From JAHQVI01 sp963749875 (GTDB lineage: Bacteria > Pseudomonadota > Alphaproteobacteria > Rhizobiales > Rhodomicrobiaceae): a stretch of 64,000 bases of DNA. Made by a program: the position numbers and the translations under genes. Numbering within the stretch: the stretch's first letter is position 1; every line of letters starts with the position of its first letter. Below, one piece after another: positions 33,279 to 42,785 of the stretch. Under the pieces are notes generated by a model. That model made no database searches. It was not told the origin of the DNA and was given only the letters and a program-made list of their open reading frames with translations. The stretch is from NCBI GenBank assembly GCA_963749875.1, contig CAVVOX010000008.1:62001-126000 (forward strand), given 5' to 3'.

Positions 33279-34546
33279 CCGATACGGCTTACCTGCATAC
33301 GCTTCTGACCGCCGCGCGCCCGCAGGCGATGGCCGCGCTTCTGCGTTACTTCCGTGACCTCGATGCGGCGGAGGAAGCGTTTCAGGACGCCTGCCTGAGA
33401 GCGCTGAAGAATTGGCCCAGAAACGGCCCGCCGCGTGATCCGGCCGCCTGGCTGGTGATGGTCGGACGGAATGCCGGGATCGACGTCATCCGGCGGCGGA
33501 GCAGGCAGGAGGAATTGCCGGACGAGGATGCGATCTCCGACAGGGGGGATGCCGAGGCCGCCATTGCCGATCATCTCGACGACGCGGATTATCGCGACGA
33601 CATTCTTCGCCTGCTTTTCATCTGTTGCCACCCCGATCTTCCGCCGACACAGCAGATCGCGCTCGCTTTGCGCATCGTCTCCGGCCTGTCCGTCAAGCAG
33701 ATCGCCCGCGCATTTCTCGTCAATGAGCGCGCCATGGAGCAGCGCATCACCCGTGCGAAGGCGCGGGTGGCGAAAGCGCATGTGCCATTCGAGGCGCCCG
33801 GGGCCGTCGAGCGCGCCGAGCGGCTTGCCCAGGTCGCGACGATGATCTACCTCGTCTTCAATGAGGGCTATTCGGCGAGCGAGCCGGAGGAGGAACGCGG
33901 GGCCCTTTGCGATGAGGCGATCAGGCTGGCGCGCCTCCTATTGAGGCTGTTTCCCGCCGAACCCGAGATCATGGGCCTGACGGCGCTCATGCTGCTGCAA
34001 CATTCGCGGGCCGCGGCAAGGTTCGCCGATGATGGCAGCGCCGTGCTTCTGGAGGATCAGGACCGCGGCCTCTGGAACCGGAGCATGATCGCCGAAGGGC
34101 TCGCGTTGATCGACAAGGCGATACGGCATTTGCGGCCCGGCCCGTATCAGCTTCAGGCCGCCATCGCCGCGCTGCATGCGCGAGCGGAGTGGCCGGAAGA
34201 GACCGATTGGGCGCAGATCGATCTGCTCTATGGGACGCTTGAGCAAATGCAGCCTTCGCCGGTCGTGACGCTCAATCGCGCGGTCGCCGTCTCGAAGATT
34301 CGCGGCCCGGAGGCGGCGCTCGAAATGATCGAGCCGCTTGCCGACCGTCTCTCCGGCTATTTCCATTTCTTCGGCGTCAAAGGCGCGTTCCTCATGCGGC
34401 TCGGACGCACGGCGGAGGCGCGGGCCGCCTTCGACCGCGCCATCGCTCTGGCGAACACGGCTGCCGAGGCGGCCCACATTCGCATGCATCTTGACCGGCT
34501 GCGGAAAGATGCTGGTTCCGCCGCGGACGACAAGGCCTCCGTCTGA
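33275..34546 (+). CDS. ECF-type RNA polymerase sigma factor (ECF42-like, with TPR C-terminus)
   Basis: 423 residues with a GTG start that overlaps the partner stop and a GGAGG site upstream. Sigma region 2 is at about 10-80 (RYFRDLDAAEEAFQDACLRA, WLVMVGRNAGIDVIRRR), region 4 at about 105-165 (LALRIVSGLSVKQIARAFLV, AMEQRITRAKARV). A long extension (about 180-423) of TPR-like helices follows, with IYLVFNEGYSAS and PSPVVTLNRAVAVSKIRGPE, typical of the ECF42 group. No anti-sigma gene is present, also typical. It probably directs transcription of its own operon; the signal is unknown. Confidence 0.92.
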   Translation: MTDTAYLHTLLTAARPQAMAALLRYFRDLDAAEEAFQDACLRALKNWPRNGPPRDPAAWLVMVGRNAGIDVIRRRSRQEELPDEDAISDRGDAEAAIADHLDDADYRDDILRLLFICCHPDLPPTQQIALALRIVSGLSVKQIARAFLVNERAMEQRITRAKARVAKAHVPFEAPGAVERAERLAQVATMIYLVFNEGYSASEPEEERGALCDEAIRLARLLLRLFPAEPEIMGLTALMLLQHSRAAARFADDGSAVLLEDQDRGLWNRSMIAEGLALIDKAIRHLRPGPYQLQAAIAALHARAEWPEETDWAQIDLLYGTLEQMQPSPVVTLNRAVAVSKIRGPEAALEMIEPLADRLSGYFHFFGVKGAFLMRLGRTAEARAAFDRAIALANTAAEAAHIRMHLDRLRKDAGSAADDKASV

Positions 34547-34752
34547 GGGCTGACCCGACCCGAAAATCGTGGTGATTTAAACCCCATCCACGGATCTTGG
34601 CGTCTTTCGCGGACGGCCGATCCGCCCGCGGACGTCTCGCATGGGCAAAGTGAATTTTTGTTCATTACATACCAAAACCATGCTACTATAGTCTAATGCT
34701 CCAAACAGAGCAGCAGTACGCATTTAATTCGCACGGCTCTTGGAGGCATCAA

Positions 34753-34833
34753 ATGGATAGAGACACTTCCATCATACTCATTGTAACGGCCATCGGGATC
34801 ATCGCTGTCGCAGCCTTCTATTGGTTTGCGTAG
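34753..34833 (+). CDS. Probable 26-residue single-helix membrane protein
   Basis: A short frame with a strong ribosome site (TTGGAGG, 7 bases before ATG) encodes MDRDTSIILIVTAIGIIAV then AAFYWFA. Nearly the whole peptide is one transmembrane helix with an acidic N-terminal cap. It lies alone in about 500 bases between the sigma factor gene and the RND genes, in which no other gene is seen. The rest of that stretch is noticeably more AT-rich than the surroundings. Such small membrane proteins often tune a larger membrane complex; no partner can be named. Confidence 0.5.
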   Translation: MDRDTSIILIVTAIGIIAVAAFYWFA

Positions 34834-35047
34834 GCCTGAAAGCTTCAGTGATGCGATCATATCGCTGTTAGATAGCATGTGATCAGCTCAAGAGCACGAA
34901 CGTAGCATATCAGGACTTTGCTTGTGCTTGTACAAATCGTGCAGGGCTGAGATGAGACTCGGCCCTGCACAAGCTAAAGTGTCGGCATATGCAGCAAAGA
35001 GACATCGGGTCATTGTTCATAACCACGAAGCTGTCGAGTCGCTTTCG

Positions 35048-38000
35048 TCAGGCGGTTCGCCGATCGTCGCGCAGCACGACGTAGATCGCGGGGATGACCA
35101 GCACGGTCAGCAGGGTCGACGACGCCAGCCCGAACAGCAGCGAAATCGCCAGCCCTTGAAAGATCGGATCGAACAGGATCACAGCCGCGCCGATCATGGC
35201 CGCGAGGGCGGTCAGCAGGATCGGTTTGAACCGGATCGCACCGGCTTCCAGAAGCGCTTGCCTTAGCGGGATATCGTCCGCCCGGCGATGCTCGATGAAA
35301 TCGATCAGCAGGATCGAATTGCGCACGATGATGCCGGCCAGCGCGATGAAGCCGATCATTGAGGTGGCCGAAAAGGGCGCGCCGAACAACCAGTGCCCGA
35401 GCATGATGCCGATGAGCGTCAGCGGGATCGGCGTCAGCACCACGAGCGGCAGCTTGAATGAGCCGAATTGCGCCACGACCAGGACATAGATGCCGAGCAG
35501 CGCCACGGCGAAGGCCGCGCCCATGTCGCGGAAGGTCACATAGGTGACCTCCCATTCACCGTCCCACAGAAGAACCGGCTTCGACTCGTCCTTCGGCTGA
35601 CCGTGCAGGCTGATTTCGGGTTTTGGCGCCGCGTCCCAGTCTTTTGCCTCGATCGCGTCGGCAACCGCCATCATTCCGTAAAGCGGCGCCTCGTAATCCC
35701 CGGCGAGCTCGCCCATCACCATTTCGGCGTCGCGGCCATTGTGGCGGAAGATCGGATAGGAGGCCTTTTCGGATTTCAGGCTGACGACATCGCCCAGCTC
35801 GACGATGCTGCGCGCGCCCGGAAGCCTGTTGGCCGGAACCGGGGTCGTCAGCGCCCGCGCGGTCAGCGAAAGCTCATCCTTGGGAAGCTGCACGGCGATC
35901 TCGACCGGATGGCGCCCGCCGCCGCGATGCGAGTAGCCGACGGCGACACCGCCCAGATAGGCCTGGATCGTGTCATAGACGTCGCTCTCCTCCACCTTGT
36001 GATATTCGAGATTGTCCTGATCGATGGCGATGCGCAGACGCGGTGCGCGGGTCCGGAAGCTGTCATCGTCGTCAACGATGAACGGCACCGCCTTGAAGAT
36101 CGACCGAACCTCGCTGGCGACCGCGCGGCGGGTCTCGGCATCGGGGCCATAGATCTCGGCGAGCAGCGTCGCGATGACGGGCGGTCCCGGCGGCACCTCC
36201 ACCACCTTTATCGAGGTGCCTGCCGGCGCATCGATGCCTTGCAGCCTTTGGCGAATGTCGAGCGCGATCGCGTGGCTGGCGCGGCTCCGCTCGCCTTTCG
36301 GCGTCAAATTGACCTGAAGATCGCCCTGCTCCGGCTTGCTGCGCAAGTAGTAATGACGCACGAGACCGTTGAAGTTGAAGGGCGCGGCCGTGCCGACATA
36401 GGCCTGGATGGAGGAGAGTTCTTCAAGCCCCGATAATTGTTCCGCCGCCTGGAGCAGCACCCGGTCCGTCGCTTCGAGCGATCTGCCGGGGGGCAGATCG
36501 ACGACGACCTGGAGTTCCGGCTTGTTGTCGAAAGGCAAGAGCTTCACCGTCACCGATTTCGTCGCGAACAGGCCGAGCGAGGCGAGCGTTGCGCCGCCGA
36601 CCGACAGAAGGAAGATCCAGGCGTTGGCGCGGCGTCTCAGGATCGGCCTTGCGACGGCCCTATAGGCGCGGCTCAGCAGGCCGCCCTTCGCTCCGTCTTC
36701 CTCATGCGCGGCCCCGCCGTGACCGTTTGCCCTGCCGAAGCGGATCATGAGCCAGGGCGTGATGATGACGGCAACGAAGAAGGACAGGATCATTGCCGCC
36801 GAGGCGTTTGCCGGGATCGGCGCCATATAAGGTCCCATCAGGCCGGAAACGAAGAGCATCGGCAGAAGCGCGGCAACGACCGTCAGCGTGGCGACGATGG
36901 TCGGATTGCCGACCTCGGCAACAGCCTCGATCGCGGCCTGCACGCGGCTCCGCCCGTCCTCCATCGCCCAATGGCGCGCAATGTTCTCGATCACAACGAT
37001 CGCGTCATCGACGAGAATGCCGATGGAGAAGATGAGCGCGAACAGGCTGACGCGGTTGATGGTGTAGCCCATGAAATAGGAGGCAAAGAGCGTCAGCAGG
37101 ATCGTCGTTGGAATGACGATGAGCACGACCGCCCCTTCGCGCCAGCCGATGGCGATTGCGACCAAGAGCACGATGGAGACGGTCGCGAGAGCCAGATGAA
37201 ACAGGAGCTCATTGGCTTTTTCATTGGCCGTCTCGCCGTAATCCCGGGTGACGACCACCTCGATATCATCCGGGATGAGCGAGCCTTTCAGCTCTGCCAG
37301 GCGTTCGACAATCCGATTGGAAATGTCGACGGCGTTCGCTCCCGCGCGTTTGGCGAGCGCAATGGTAACGGTCGGGACGCGCTCCAGCCCACCATCCGGC
37401 CCTTTGCGGAAGTGCCAGGCGCGCTCCTCCAGCGGCTTCGCGCCGACCACGACATTGGCCACATCGCGCACATAGACCGGCCGTCCATCGCGCGACGACA
37501 GAAGCAGCAGCCCGATATCGGGAACGCCGTTCAGCGTCTGGCCGGATGCTACCGCAACGCTCTGATTGGCATCACGCACCTGGCCGGCCAGAAAAGAGCG
37601 GTTCGCCTCGCGCACTTTGCCGACGAGCTGGGCCAGCGTGATCCCATAAAGCGAGAGCCGTTCGGCATCGGGCTCGACCCGGATCTGGTCCGGCCTGCCG
37701 CCGGAGATAAAGGAGAGGCCGATATCTTTCAGCTTGGCCATCTCGATCAGCAGATCCTCAGCCATATGATACAGCGCATTGTCCCGATAGCGCCCCGCGG
37801 CCTCGGTCTTCGGCGCAAGCGTCAGCGTGACGATGGCGACATCGTCGATCCCGCGCCCGACGATCAGCGGCTCGGGGATGCCGATGGGAATGCGGTCCAT
37901 ATTGGCGCGGACCTTCTCATGTACGCGCAGAATCGCGTCGTCCGCGTTCGTGCCGACAAAGAAGCGCGCCGTGACCAGCACACGGTCATCCTCCGTATTG

Positions 38001-38272
38001 GAATAGACGTGCTCCACGCCATTGATCGCCTTGACGATCGTCTCCAGCGGCTCGGTCACCAGCCGGACGGCGTCCTCCGCTTTCAGCCCGTCGGCCTTGA
38101 CGAAAATATCGACCATCGGCACCGAGATCTGCGGCTCCTCCTCGCGCGGAAGAGCGATGAGCGCAACGATGCCGAGGGCGAAGGCGGCCAGCAGAATGAG
38201 CGGCGTCAGCGGAGAGCCGACAAAGGCGCGGGTCAGATTGCCGGAGAGGCCGAGCCGTGGCTTGTCGCTCAT
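35048..38272 (-). CDS. RND-family efflux transporter, inner-membrane pump
   Basis: 1074 residues, full length for the family. Layout: first helix (LTPLILLAAFALGIVALIAL) followed by LPREEEPQISVP, the porter domain, helices 2-6 with the proton-relay acidic pair in ILVDDAIVVIENIARHW (about 417-433), the second porter half, and helices 8-12 (IGFIALAGIIVRNSILLIDF). The sequence type is AcrB/MexF-like with HAE-type features. It would export a hydrophobic or toxic compound in complex with the adaptor encoded upstream, whose stop overlaps its ATG. No outer-membrane TolC-like gene is adjacent. Confidence 0.92.
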   Translation of the reverse strand: MSDKPRLGLSGNLTRAFVGSPLTPLILLAAFALGIVALIALPREEEPQISVPMVDIFVKADGLKAEDAVRLVTEPLETIVKAINGVEHVYSNTEDDRVLVTARFFVGTNADDAILRVHEKVRANMDRIPIGIPEPLIVGRGIDDVAIVTLTLAPKTEAAGRYRDNALYHMAEDLLIEMAKLKDIGLSFISGGRPDQIRVEPDAERLSLYGITLAQLVGKVREANRSFLAGQVRDANQSVAVASGQTLNGVPDIGLLLLSSRDGRPVYVRDVANVVVGAKPLEERAWHFRKGPDGGLERVPTVTIALAKRAGANAVDISNRIVERLAELKGSLIPDDIEVVVTRDYGETANEKANELLFHLALATVSIVLLVAIAIGWREGAVVLIVIPTTILLTLFASYFMGYTINRVSLFALIFSIGILVDDAIVVIENIARHWAMEDGRSRVQAAIEAVAEVGNPTIVATLTVVAALLPMLFVSGLMGPYMAPIPANASAAMILSFFVAVIITPWLMIRFGRANGHGGAAHEEDGAKGGLLSRAYRAVARPILRRRANAWIFLLSVGGATLASLGLFATKSVTVKLLPFDNKPELQVVVDLPPGRSLEATDRVLLQAAEQLSGLEELSSIQAYVGTAAPFNFNGLVRHYYLRSKPEQGDLQVNLTPKGERSRASHAIALDIRQRLQGIDAPAGTSIKVVEVPPGPPVIATLLAEIYGPDAETRRAVASEVRSIFKAVPFIVDDDDSFRTRAPRLRIAIDQDNLEYHKVEESDVYDTIQAYLGGVAVGYSHRGGGRHPVEIAVQLPKDELSLTARALTTPVPANRLPGARSIVELGDVVSLKSEKASYPIFRHNGRDAEMVMGELAGDYEAPLYGMMAVADAIEAKDWDAAPKPEISLHGQPKDESKPVLLWDGEWEVTYVTFRDMGAAFAVALLGIYVLVVAQFGSFKLPLVVLTPIPLTLIGIMLGHWLFGAPFSATSMIGFIALAGIIVRNSILLIDFIEHRRADDIPLRQALLEAGAIRFKPILLTALAAMIGAAVILFDPIFQGLAISLLFGLASSTLLTVLVIPAIYVVLRDDRRTA

Positions 38273-39306
38273 GGCCGGACCAGCTTGTCGCCTGATTTCA
38301 GGCCAGAGAGGATCTCGATACGCTCCGGTCCGTCCGGGTCGGCGACCGGAAGTCCTGGCTGGACGACCAGATCGAGAGGCGGCCCGTCGGCCTGAGCGAC
38401 CTTCACATAGTCGAGACCATGACGTTTGAAGAGATAGTCACTCGGGATAATGAAGGTCTTGCGCTTGCCGGCGGAAATCCAGATCTGAGCGCGTTCGCCG
38501 ACGAAATAGGTGCCGAGATCCGGCGCCTCCGCATCGGCGACGACGCGCCCGCCCTGCAATTCGGGATAGACCTGCACGATGCGTCCCTCGCCGACGATCT
38601 CCTGCTCGCCGCTCAATCCGCGCGCGCCGACACGAACCGGATCGCCTTTCTTCATGAACCGCGCGTGGCGCTCGGGCACTTCAAGGCGAAGGAGATAGTC
38701 GTTGGCGGCGATCGTCGCGACGCTTTCGCCGACCAGCATCACGCTGCCTTCGGTGACCGGAACGCTGAGAACGCGGCCGGCCGCGGGGGCAAGAACCTGA
38801 CCTTCCTCGCCCTGACGGGCGATGACGGATCGATCGGCCTCGGCGGCCTTGAGATCATTGGTGGCGCTATCGAACGCGGTCTTGAGCTGATCGAGCCGCG
38901 CCTGGGCGATGACGCCGCGCTTCGCCAGCTCGACCGCGCGGTCGTAATCGCCCTTGGCGGTGGCCACACGCGATTGCAGAGCTGCGATCTGCGCGTCCGC
39001 CGCCTCGATGCGCAGGGCGATTTTCGGATCGACGACGACAGCCAGAACCTCGCCGGCATCGACATGCGCACCGGCATCCACTTTCAGCTCGGTCACCGTG
39101 CCGCCGGTGCGCACGCGCGCCTCGACACGGTCCTTGCTCTCGACCCGGGCAAAGACGGATTTGAAATCGTCGATTTCCTGCTCGGCAACGACAAACGTCC
39201 CGCTATCGCTCTGCGCATTCGCAATGGGGATCGCCACCGGGCCGAACAGGGCCAACGCCAACAATTCTGCGAGGATCAGAACCTTCCCAGGAAGGGTTTG
39301 CTTCAT
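38269..39306 (-). CDS. RND efflux periplasmic adaptor (membrane fusion protein)
   Basis: 345 residues from ATG 39306 (AGGA just upstream; longer in-frame starts run through non-homologous sequence). A signal peptide (LILAELLALALFGPVAIPIA) is followed by the lipoyl-like half TVTELKVDAGAHVDAGEVLA, an alpha-helical hairpin (about 100-165, IAALQSRVATAKGDYDRAVE), the second lipoyl half QVLAPAAGRVLSVPVTEGSV and a beta-barrel domain. It links the inner-membrane pump to an outer-membrane channel. It is cotranscribed with the pump gene, overlapping by 4 bases. No regulator gene is directly adjacent. Confidence 0.9.
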   Translation of the reverse strand: MKQTLPGKVLILAELLALALFGPVAIPIANAQSDSGTFVVAEQEIDDFKSVFARVESKDRVEARVRTGGTVTELKVDAGAHVDAGEVLAVVVDPKIALRIEAADAQIAALQSRVATAKGDYDRAVELAKRGVIAQARLDQLKTAFDSATNDLKAAEADRSVIARQGEEGQVLAPAAGRVLSVPVTEGSVMLVGESVATIAANDYLLRLEVPERHARFMKKGDPVRVGARGLSGEQEIVGEGRIVQVYPELQGGRVVADAEAPDLGTYFVGERAQIWISAGKRKTFIIPSDYLFKRHGLDYVKVAQADGPPLDLVVQPGLPVADPDGPERIEILSGLKSGDKLVRP

Positions 39307-39569
39307 TTCCTGTCTTCTCTTTATTCCGCCAATCGGTTGCGATTCCGACCTGAATGTGAAAGCAGCTACTCTATCCATTCGCTGAAAACCTTGACCGACG
39401 TCAATCCCGGTCAGGCAAATCGGATCTGTTCGATGGGCTCGGGAAGGCTCGCAATATCCGGCGCCCGCGAAGGAACCGAAGGCGATCTGGGGTGTTCGTA
39501 TTGCGAACCCGAAGCCGAACGAGGCGGGCGGAAAGACCTGTCGACCGCATCGGGAGAGAGGGCGAAGTT

Positions 39570-39980
39570 GTGGAGGAGTGGTCGAACCGGCCGGAGAATG
39601 CCGAAGGGCGCAAGACAATCCTTGTCGTCGAGGATGAGGTGCTTATTCGCATGACGCTTGCCGACGATCTGAGGGAAGCCGGCTTCAAAGTGCTCGAAGC
39701 AACGAATGCGGATGAGGCCATGCGAATCTTAAGGAGTTCGGATCCCATCGATCTGGTCGCCACGGATATCGACATGCCGAGCGGCTCGGCGAGCGGGATC
39801 GAACTTGCCGCACAGGTTCGCTCGCAATGGCCGCAAGTCAAGATCATGATTGTGTCGGGGCACGTTGCGACCGACGGGCCGATCGAGGCCGCCGACGCGG
39901 TTCTGAGCAAGCCCGATGCGCTGCGCTGCGTTGCGGAGCGTGCGCGTGCGCTTTTGGATGCAGACAATGACGAATGGTGA
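39570..39980 (+). CDS. Stand-alone response regulator (receiver domain only)
   Basis: About 136 residues from the GTG at 39570, which has GAGAGAGGG upstream; the frame is open back to 39492. The receiver domain reads KTILVVEDEVLIRMTLADDL, with the phosphoacceptor Asp in VATDIDMPSGSAS, a conserved Ser in IMIVSGHV and Lys in DAVLSKP. There is no output domain, so it probably acts by protein contact, as in CheY- or FixJ-like phosphorelays. The next receiver gene overlaps its end by 14 bases. No histidine kinase gene is nearby. Confidence 0.88.
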   Translation: MEEWSNRPENAEGRKTILVVEDEVLIRMTLADDLREAGFKVLEATNADEAMRILRSSDPIDLVATDIDMPSGSASGIELAAQVRSQWPQVKIMIVSGHVATDGPIEAADAVLSKPDALRCVAERARALLDADNDEW

Positions 39981-40866
39981 AGAGCTTGCAAAGCGCAGCG
40001 GTCAGATGGAGACCGTGCTGATCGTAGAGGACGAGGTGCTCGTCCGTCTGGCGATTGCAGATTGTCTGCGGGAGTGCGGCTATAAGGTGATTGAAGCTGC
40101 AACATCGGACGAGGCAGTTCAGGTCTTGCAGGAGCCAACGGTCAAAATCGACGTTATCCTCTGCGACGTTTCGCTGCCCGGCGGTTTCGATGGTTTCGGG
40201 CTTGCACAATGGGTGCGGGCCCACAGGAATGGCCTTCCGATCATTTTGGTCGGCAGTCCGGCCGGCGCATCTGACGCCGCTGGCGATCTGTGTGACTCCG
40301 GCCCGATGCTCGCAAAGCCTTACGATCCGCAGCTGGTGCTGGACCGCATCAAACGGTTGCTCGCTGAGTTACAACTGCCGCCCCAGAGCAAGCAAGTGGC
40401 TCCGAGCGCCCCGAATTGGCCGCCGGGGCGCATTCGGGATATCTCCTTGTCGGGCGCAGCGATCCTCGCCGATCCGGAACGGGCCATGGTCACGGAAACC
40501 GGCCAAACCGTGCGATTGTTCATGACCGAGGTCGGTTTTGTGGAAGCGACGGTGGTTCGTCAGTCCGGCCGCATTTTTGCCGTCCGTTTCAATCTGCCGC
40601 CATCTGTCGAACGCGATCTCCTGATCCGCAAGCTGTTTACGCGAGGCATCAATACCACCGAGATCGAAGCCTCCGCGATGAGCGTAACGGCCGCCGTGCT
40701 GGGCGGCATCGTGACGACCCGGACGATGAAGCCGCGACGCGAGGCCGCCGGAATGCCGCAATCCGAGGAGGAGAAGCTCCCGGCGGAAAGCCTCGTCATG
40801 CAACCGGAGCCGCAAGTCAAGAAGCTGGCGGAATTCGGCGCAGAGCGTCAGTCATTCGCCGCCTGA
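39967..40866 (+). CDS. Response regulator with receiver and PilZ-like domains
   Basis: 299 residues. The receiver domain (about 14-130) begins ETVLIVEDEVLVRLAIADCL, with the phosphoacceptor Asp in VILCDVSLPGGFDGFGL and the Lys in MLAKPYDPQ. The middle (about 155-225) reads GRIRDISLSGAAILADPERA and TGQTVRLFMTEVGFVEATVV, a PilZ-type barrel; the RxxxR part of the c-di-GMP motif is not clear, so binding is uncertain. The tail is disordered. It overlaps the previous receiver gene, so both are coupled. Probably switches an envelope or motility process. Confidence 0.8.
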   Translation: MTNGEELAKRSGQMETVLIVEDEVLVRLAIADCLRECGYKVIEAATSDEAVQVLQEPTVKIDVILCDVSLPGGFDGFGLAQWVRAHRNGLPIILVGSPAGASDAAGDLCDSGPMLAKPYDPQLVLDRIKRLLAELQLPPQSKQVAPSAPNWPPGRIRDISLSGAAILADPERAMVTETGQTVRLFMTEVGFVEATVVRQSGRIFAVRFNLPPSVERDLLIRKLFTRGINTTEIEASAMSVTAAVLGGIVTTRTMKPRREAAGMPQSEEEKLPAESLVMQPEPQVKKLAEFGAERQSFAA

Positions 40867-40985
40867 GGCCGGCCCCCGGCTAGGGAGCGCTGGAGCGATT
40901 GCGTCACGGAACTATGAGCCGGAAATGGGATCCGTGTTCGTTTTTGCGGCGCGCAAGAGGGATTTGAGCTGAAGCCCCTCCATAT

Positions 40986-42785
40986 TCAGTTGGCCCTTGT
41001 GATCCGCGCCGCTGGAGATGCAACCGAAAGCTTTTTATCGGTCTTGCCGCTGAGTGAGATATCAAGCTTTCGCGTCGCTTTGTTGAACGCAACGACCTTG
41101 TCCATCATGTAATTGTCCGGCTGGAACCGCTCATAAGCCCAGGTCGGGCTGTAGGTTGTGATCTTCAGCGCGCCTGTTTCGTCCACTTGCCAATCTTTGA
41201 TATTCCAATCGGCATAAAGCGCGGCCTGGAGAATGTCGGCGCCGTAATAGCCTTTGTCGAGATCATGCGTAAAAAGCGATCCTTCCATTCCCGATCTCAC
41301 CTTCGCAAGGCTTTGGCAAGCCGCGCTCGCCGCCGCCTCCCGCGACTGGCATTTCAGCAGCGATTTCAGATGTTTGGAAATGGCCTTGCCGTCGACGATC
41401 ACCAGCTCGCTGCCATTGGTGAACTTGAACATTGAATAGGCCAGGTAGATATCGAGGATGCCGTCCTTATTGAAATCATGCAGCCCAACGAATTCGAGAT
41501 TCGGACCGATCAAACCGCGAAACTCGAAGTCGCTCGTTCTCGCCGTAAGCACAAGGGCCATATCGGCATTGCGGAACGACGCTTCCATCCGTTCAGGAAC
41601 GCCATCAAAGTCGAGATCGAATTCCCAGACGGCGCTTCTATATTTACCGGTATTGTAGATGGCTCCGGTTTGGTATTCGCCGAAAGCGGGCCGGCTGTTC
41701 CCGCTTGCCTTATAGCCGATCCTCGGCAGGTAACAGTACCCGATGTTCAAGACGTCGGACGACCAGAACAAGTTGCTTTTCCAGCCCGTCTGACATTCCT
41801 TGAAGTCCTGATCACGCAGCGTCAGAATCGCCTGATCGATGTAATCTTTCTTGATCGTCGTCAGCTTTGACAGATCCACATTTGCCCCGGCCATTTCGGT
41901 AGGGGTAATCGGTTCATTGAGGAAATAGGTCGCACGATTGACGACAGCAGAGGCGCGCGCATAGGCCAGATCGGCGTTCCACTTGATGCGAATGTCCGGC
42001 GACTGAGCGTCTTCAGTGATCTCCTCGGTGAGCCGCTTGGCGAGCAGCATCGCGGGCACAAACGAACTCTCGCGCCCCAGAGCCAGCAGAAACGCCTTGG
42101 TGAATGGGCTAATTCCTCCGACGGTGCTATCCAGCGCGAATTCGCCGTGGCTCGTCGAAAAGAGGACGGCATATTCTCGCCGGTTAAGCGCCCGGAAATC
42201 GCTCTCCGAGCGCGCAAAGCCGCGGATCGACGGGACGGCGCCGGTCACCGTGTCGGATTTCGGCGCTTCACTCGCGATAATGTTTCTGCAAGCGTCGAAG
42301 GCGACGAACACCTTTTCGAAATCGGCGGCGGCAAGCAGCGTGAGAACGGTTCGAAGCGGGACAATTTGATCCGACTGCAGCCCGTCTTTGGGATCATATC
42401 CGGTCAGGACGATGCTGTTCTCGCCGTTGATGGCGCCCGCGTGACCGGAATAATAGAATGCCAGAAGCGAGCCGCGGCCGTCCTTCGGGTTCGCGGCGGT
42501 GATCGCTTGTATGAGGTCAGCGGACGTCGGATCACGAAGGATGATGGTTTCGAAGCCGAGCTCTGCGAGCCGTGAAGACATCGCCTCCACATCATTGGGC
42601 GGCGCGGCCAGCGGCGTGATCTTGGTATAATTGCTATTCGCGATAAGGATGGCGGTCTTCTTGCTGATCACCTTCGCCTCGGCGGCGACAGAGATCGCGT
42701 CCCATCTGTTGATGGCCGGGTCTGCCACACCGACGCCAAGCGGGGTGGCCGAGAAAACGAATAATGCCGCAATCCATTTAAGCAT
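40986..42785 (-). CDS. Caspase-like (peptidase C14) protein with calcium-type repeats
   Basis: 599 residues. A signal peptide (LKWIAALFVFSATPLGVGVA) is followed by a caspase fold at about 42-240 with the catalytic dyad His115 (YYSGHAG) and Cys166 (FDACRN), preceded by KKTAILIANSNYTKITPLAA. A second half holds two Asp/Asn-rich loops (FDLDFDGVPE near 390-398 and DFNKDGILDIY near 437-447) resembling FG-GAP or EF-hand-like calcium loops. Export suggests action in the periplasm or outside. Bacterial metacaspase-like proteins cut after basic residues, but the target is unknown. Alone in its transcription unit. Confidence 0.85.
   Translation of the reverse strand: MLKWIAALFVFSATPLGVGVADPAINRWDAISVAAEAKVISKKTAILIANSNYTKITPLAAPPNDVEAMSSRLAELGFETIILRDPTSADLIQAITAANPKDGRGSLLAFYYSGHAGAINGENSIVLTGYDPKDGLQSDQIVPLRTVLTLLAAADFEKVFVAFDACRNIIASEAPKSDTVTGAVPSIRGFARSESDFRALNRREYAVLFSTSHGEFALDSTVGGISPFTKAFLLALGRESSFVPAMLLAKRLTEEITEDAQSPDIRIKWNADLAYARASAVVNRATYFLNEPITPTEMAGANVDLSKLTTIKKDYIDQAILTLRDQDFKECQTGWKSNLFWSSDVLNIGYCYLPRIGYKASGNSRPAFGEYQTGAIYNTGKYRSAVWEFDLDFDGVPERMEASFRNADMALVLTARTSDFEFRGLIGPNLEFVGLHDFNKDGILDIYLAYSMFKFTNGSELVIVDGKAISKHLKSLLKCQSREAAASAACQSLAKVRSGMEGSLFTHDLDKGYYGADILQAALYADWNIKDWQVDETGALKITTYSPTWAYERFQPDNYMMDKVVAFNKATRKLDISLSGKTDKKLSVASPAARITRAN

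Noticed and set aside
36437..38395. 652-codon plus-strand frame
   Set aside because: Lies opposite the RND pump gene; codon pattern and product composition are those of an antisense shadow.
38419..39654. 411-codon plus-strand frame
   Set aside because: Antisense to the RND adaptor gene, with no ribosome site or recognisable domain.
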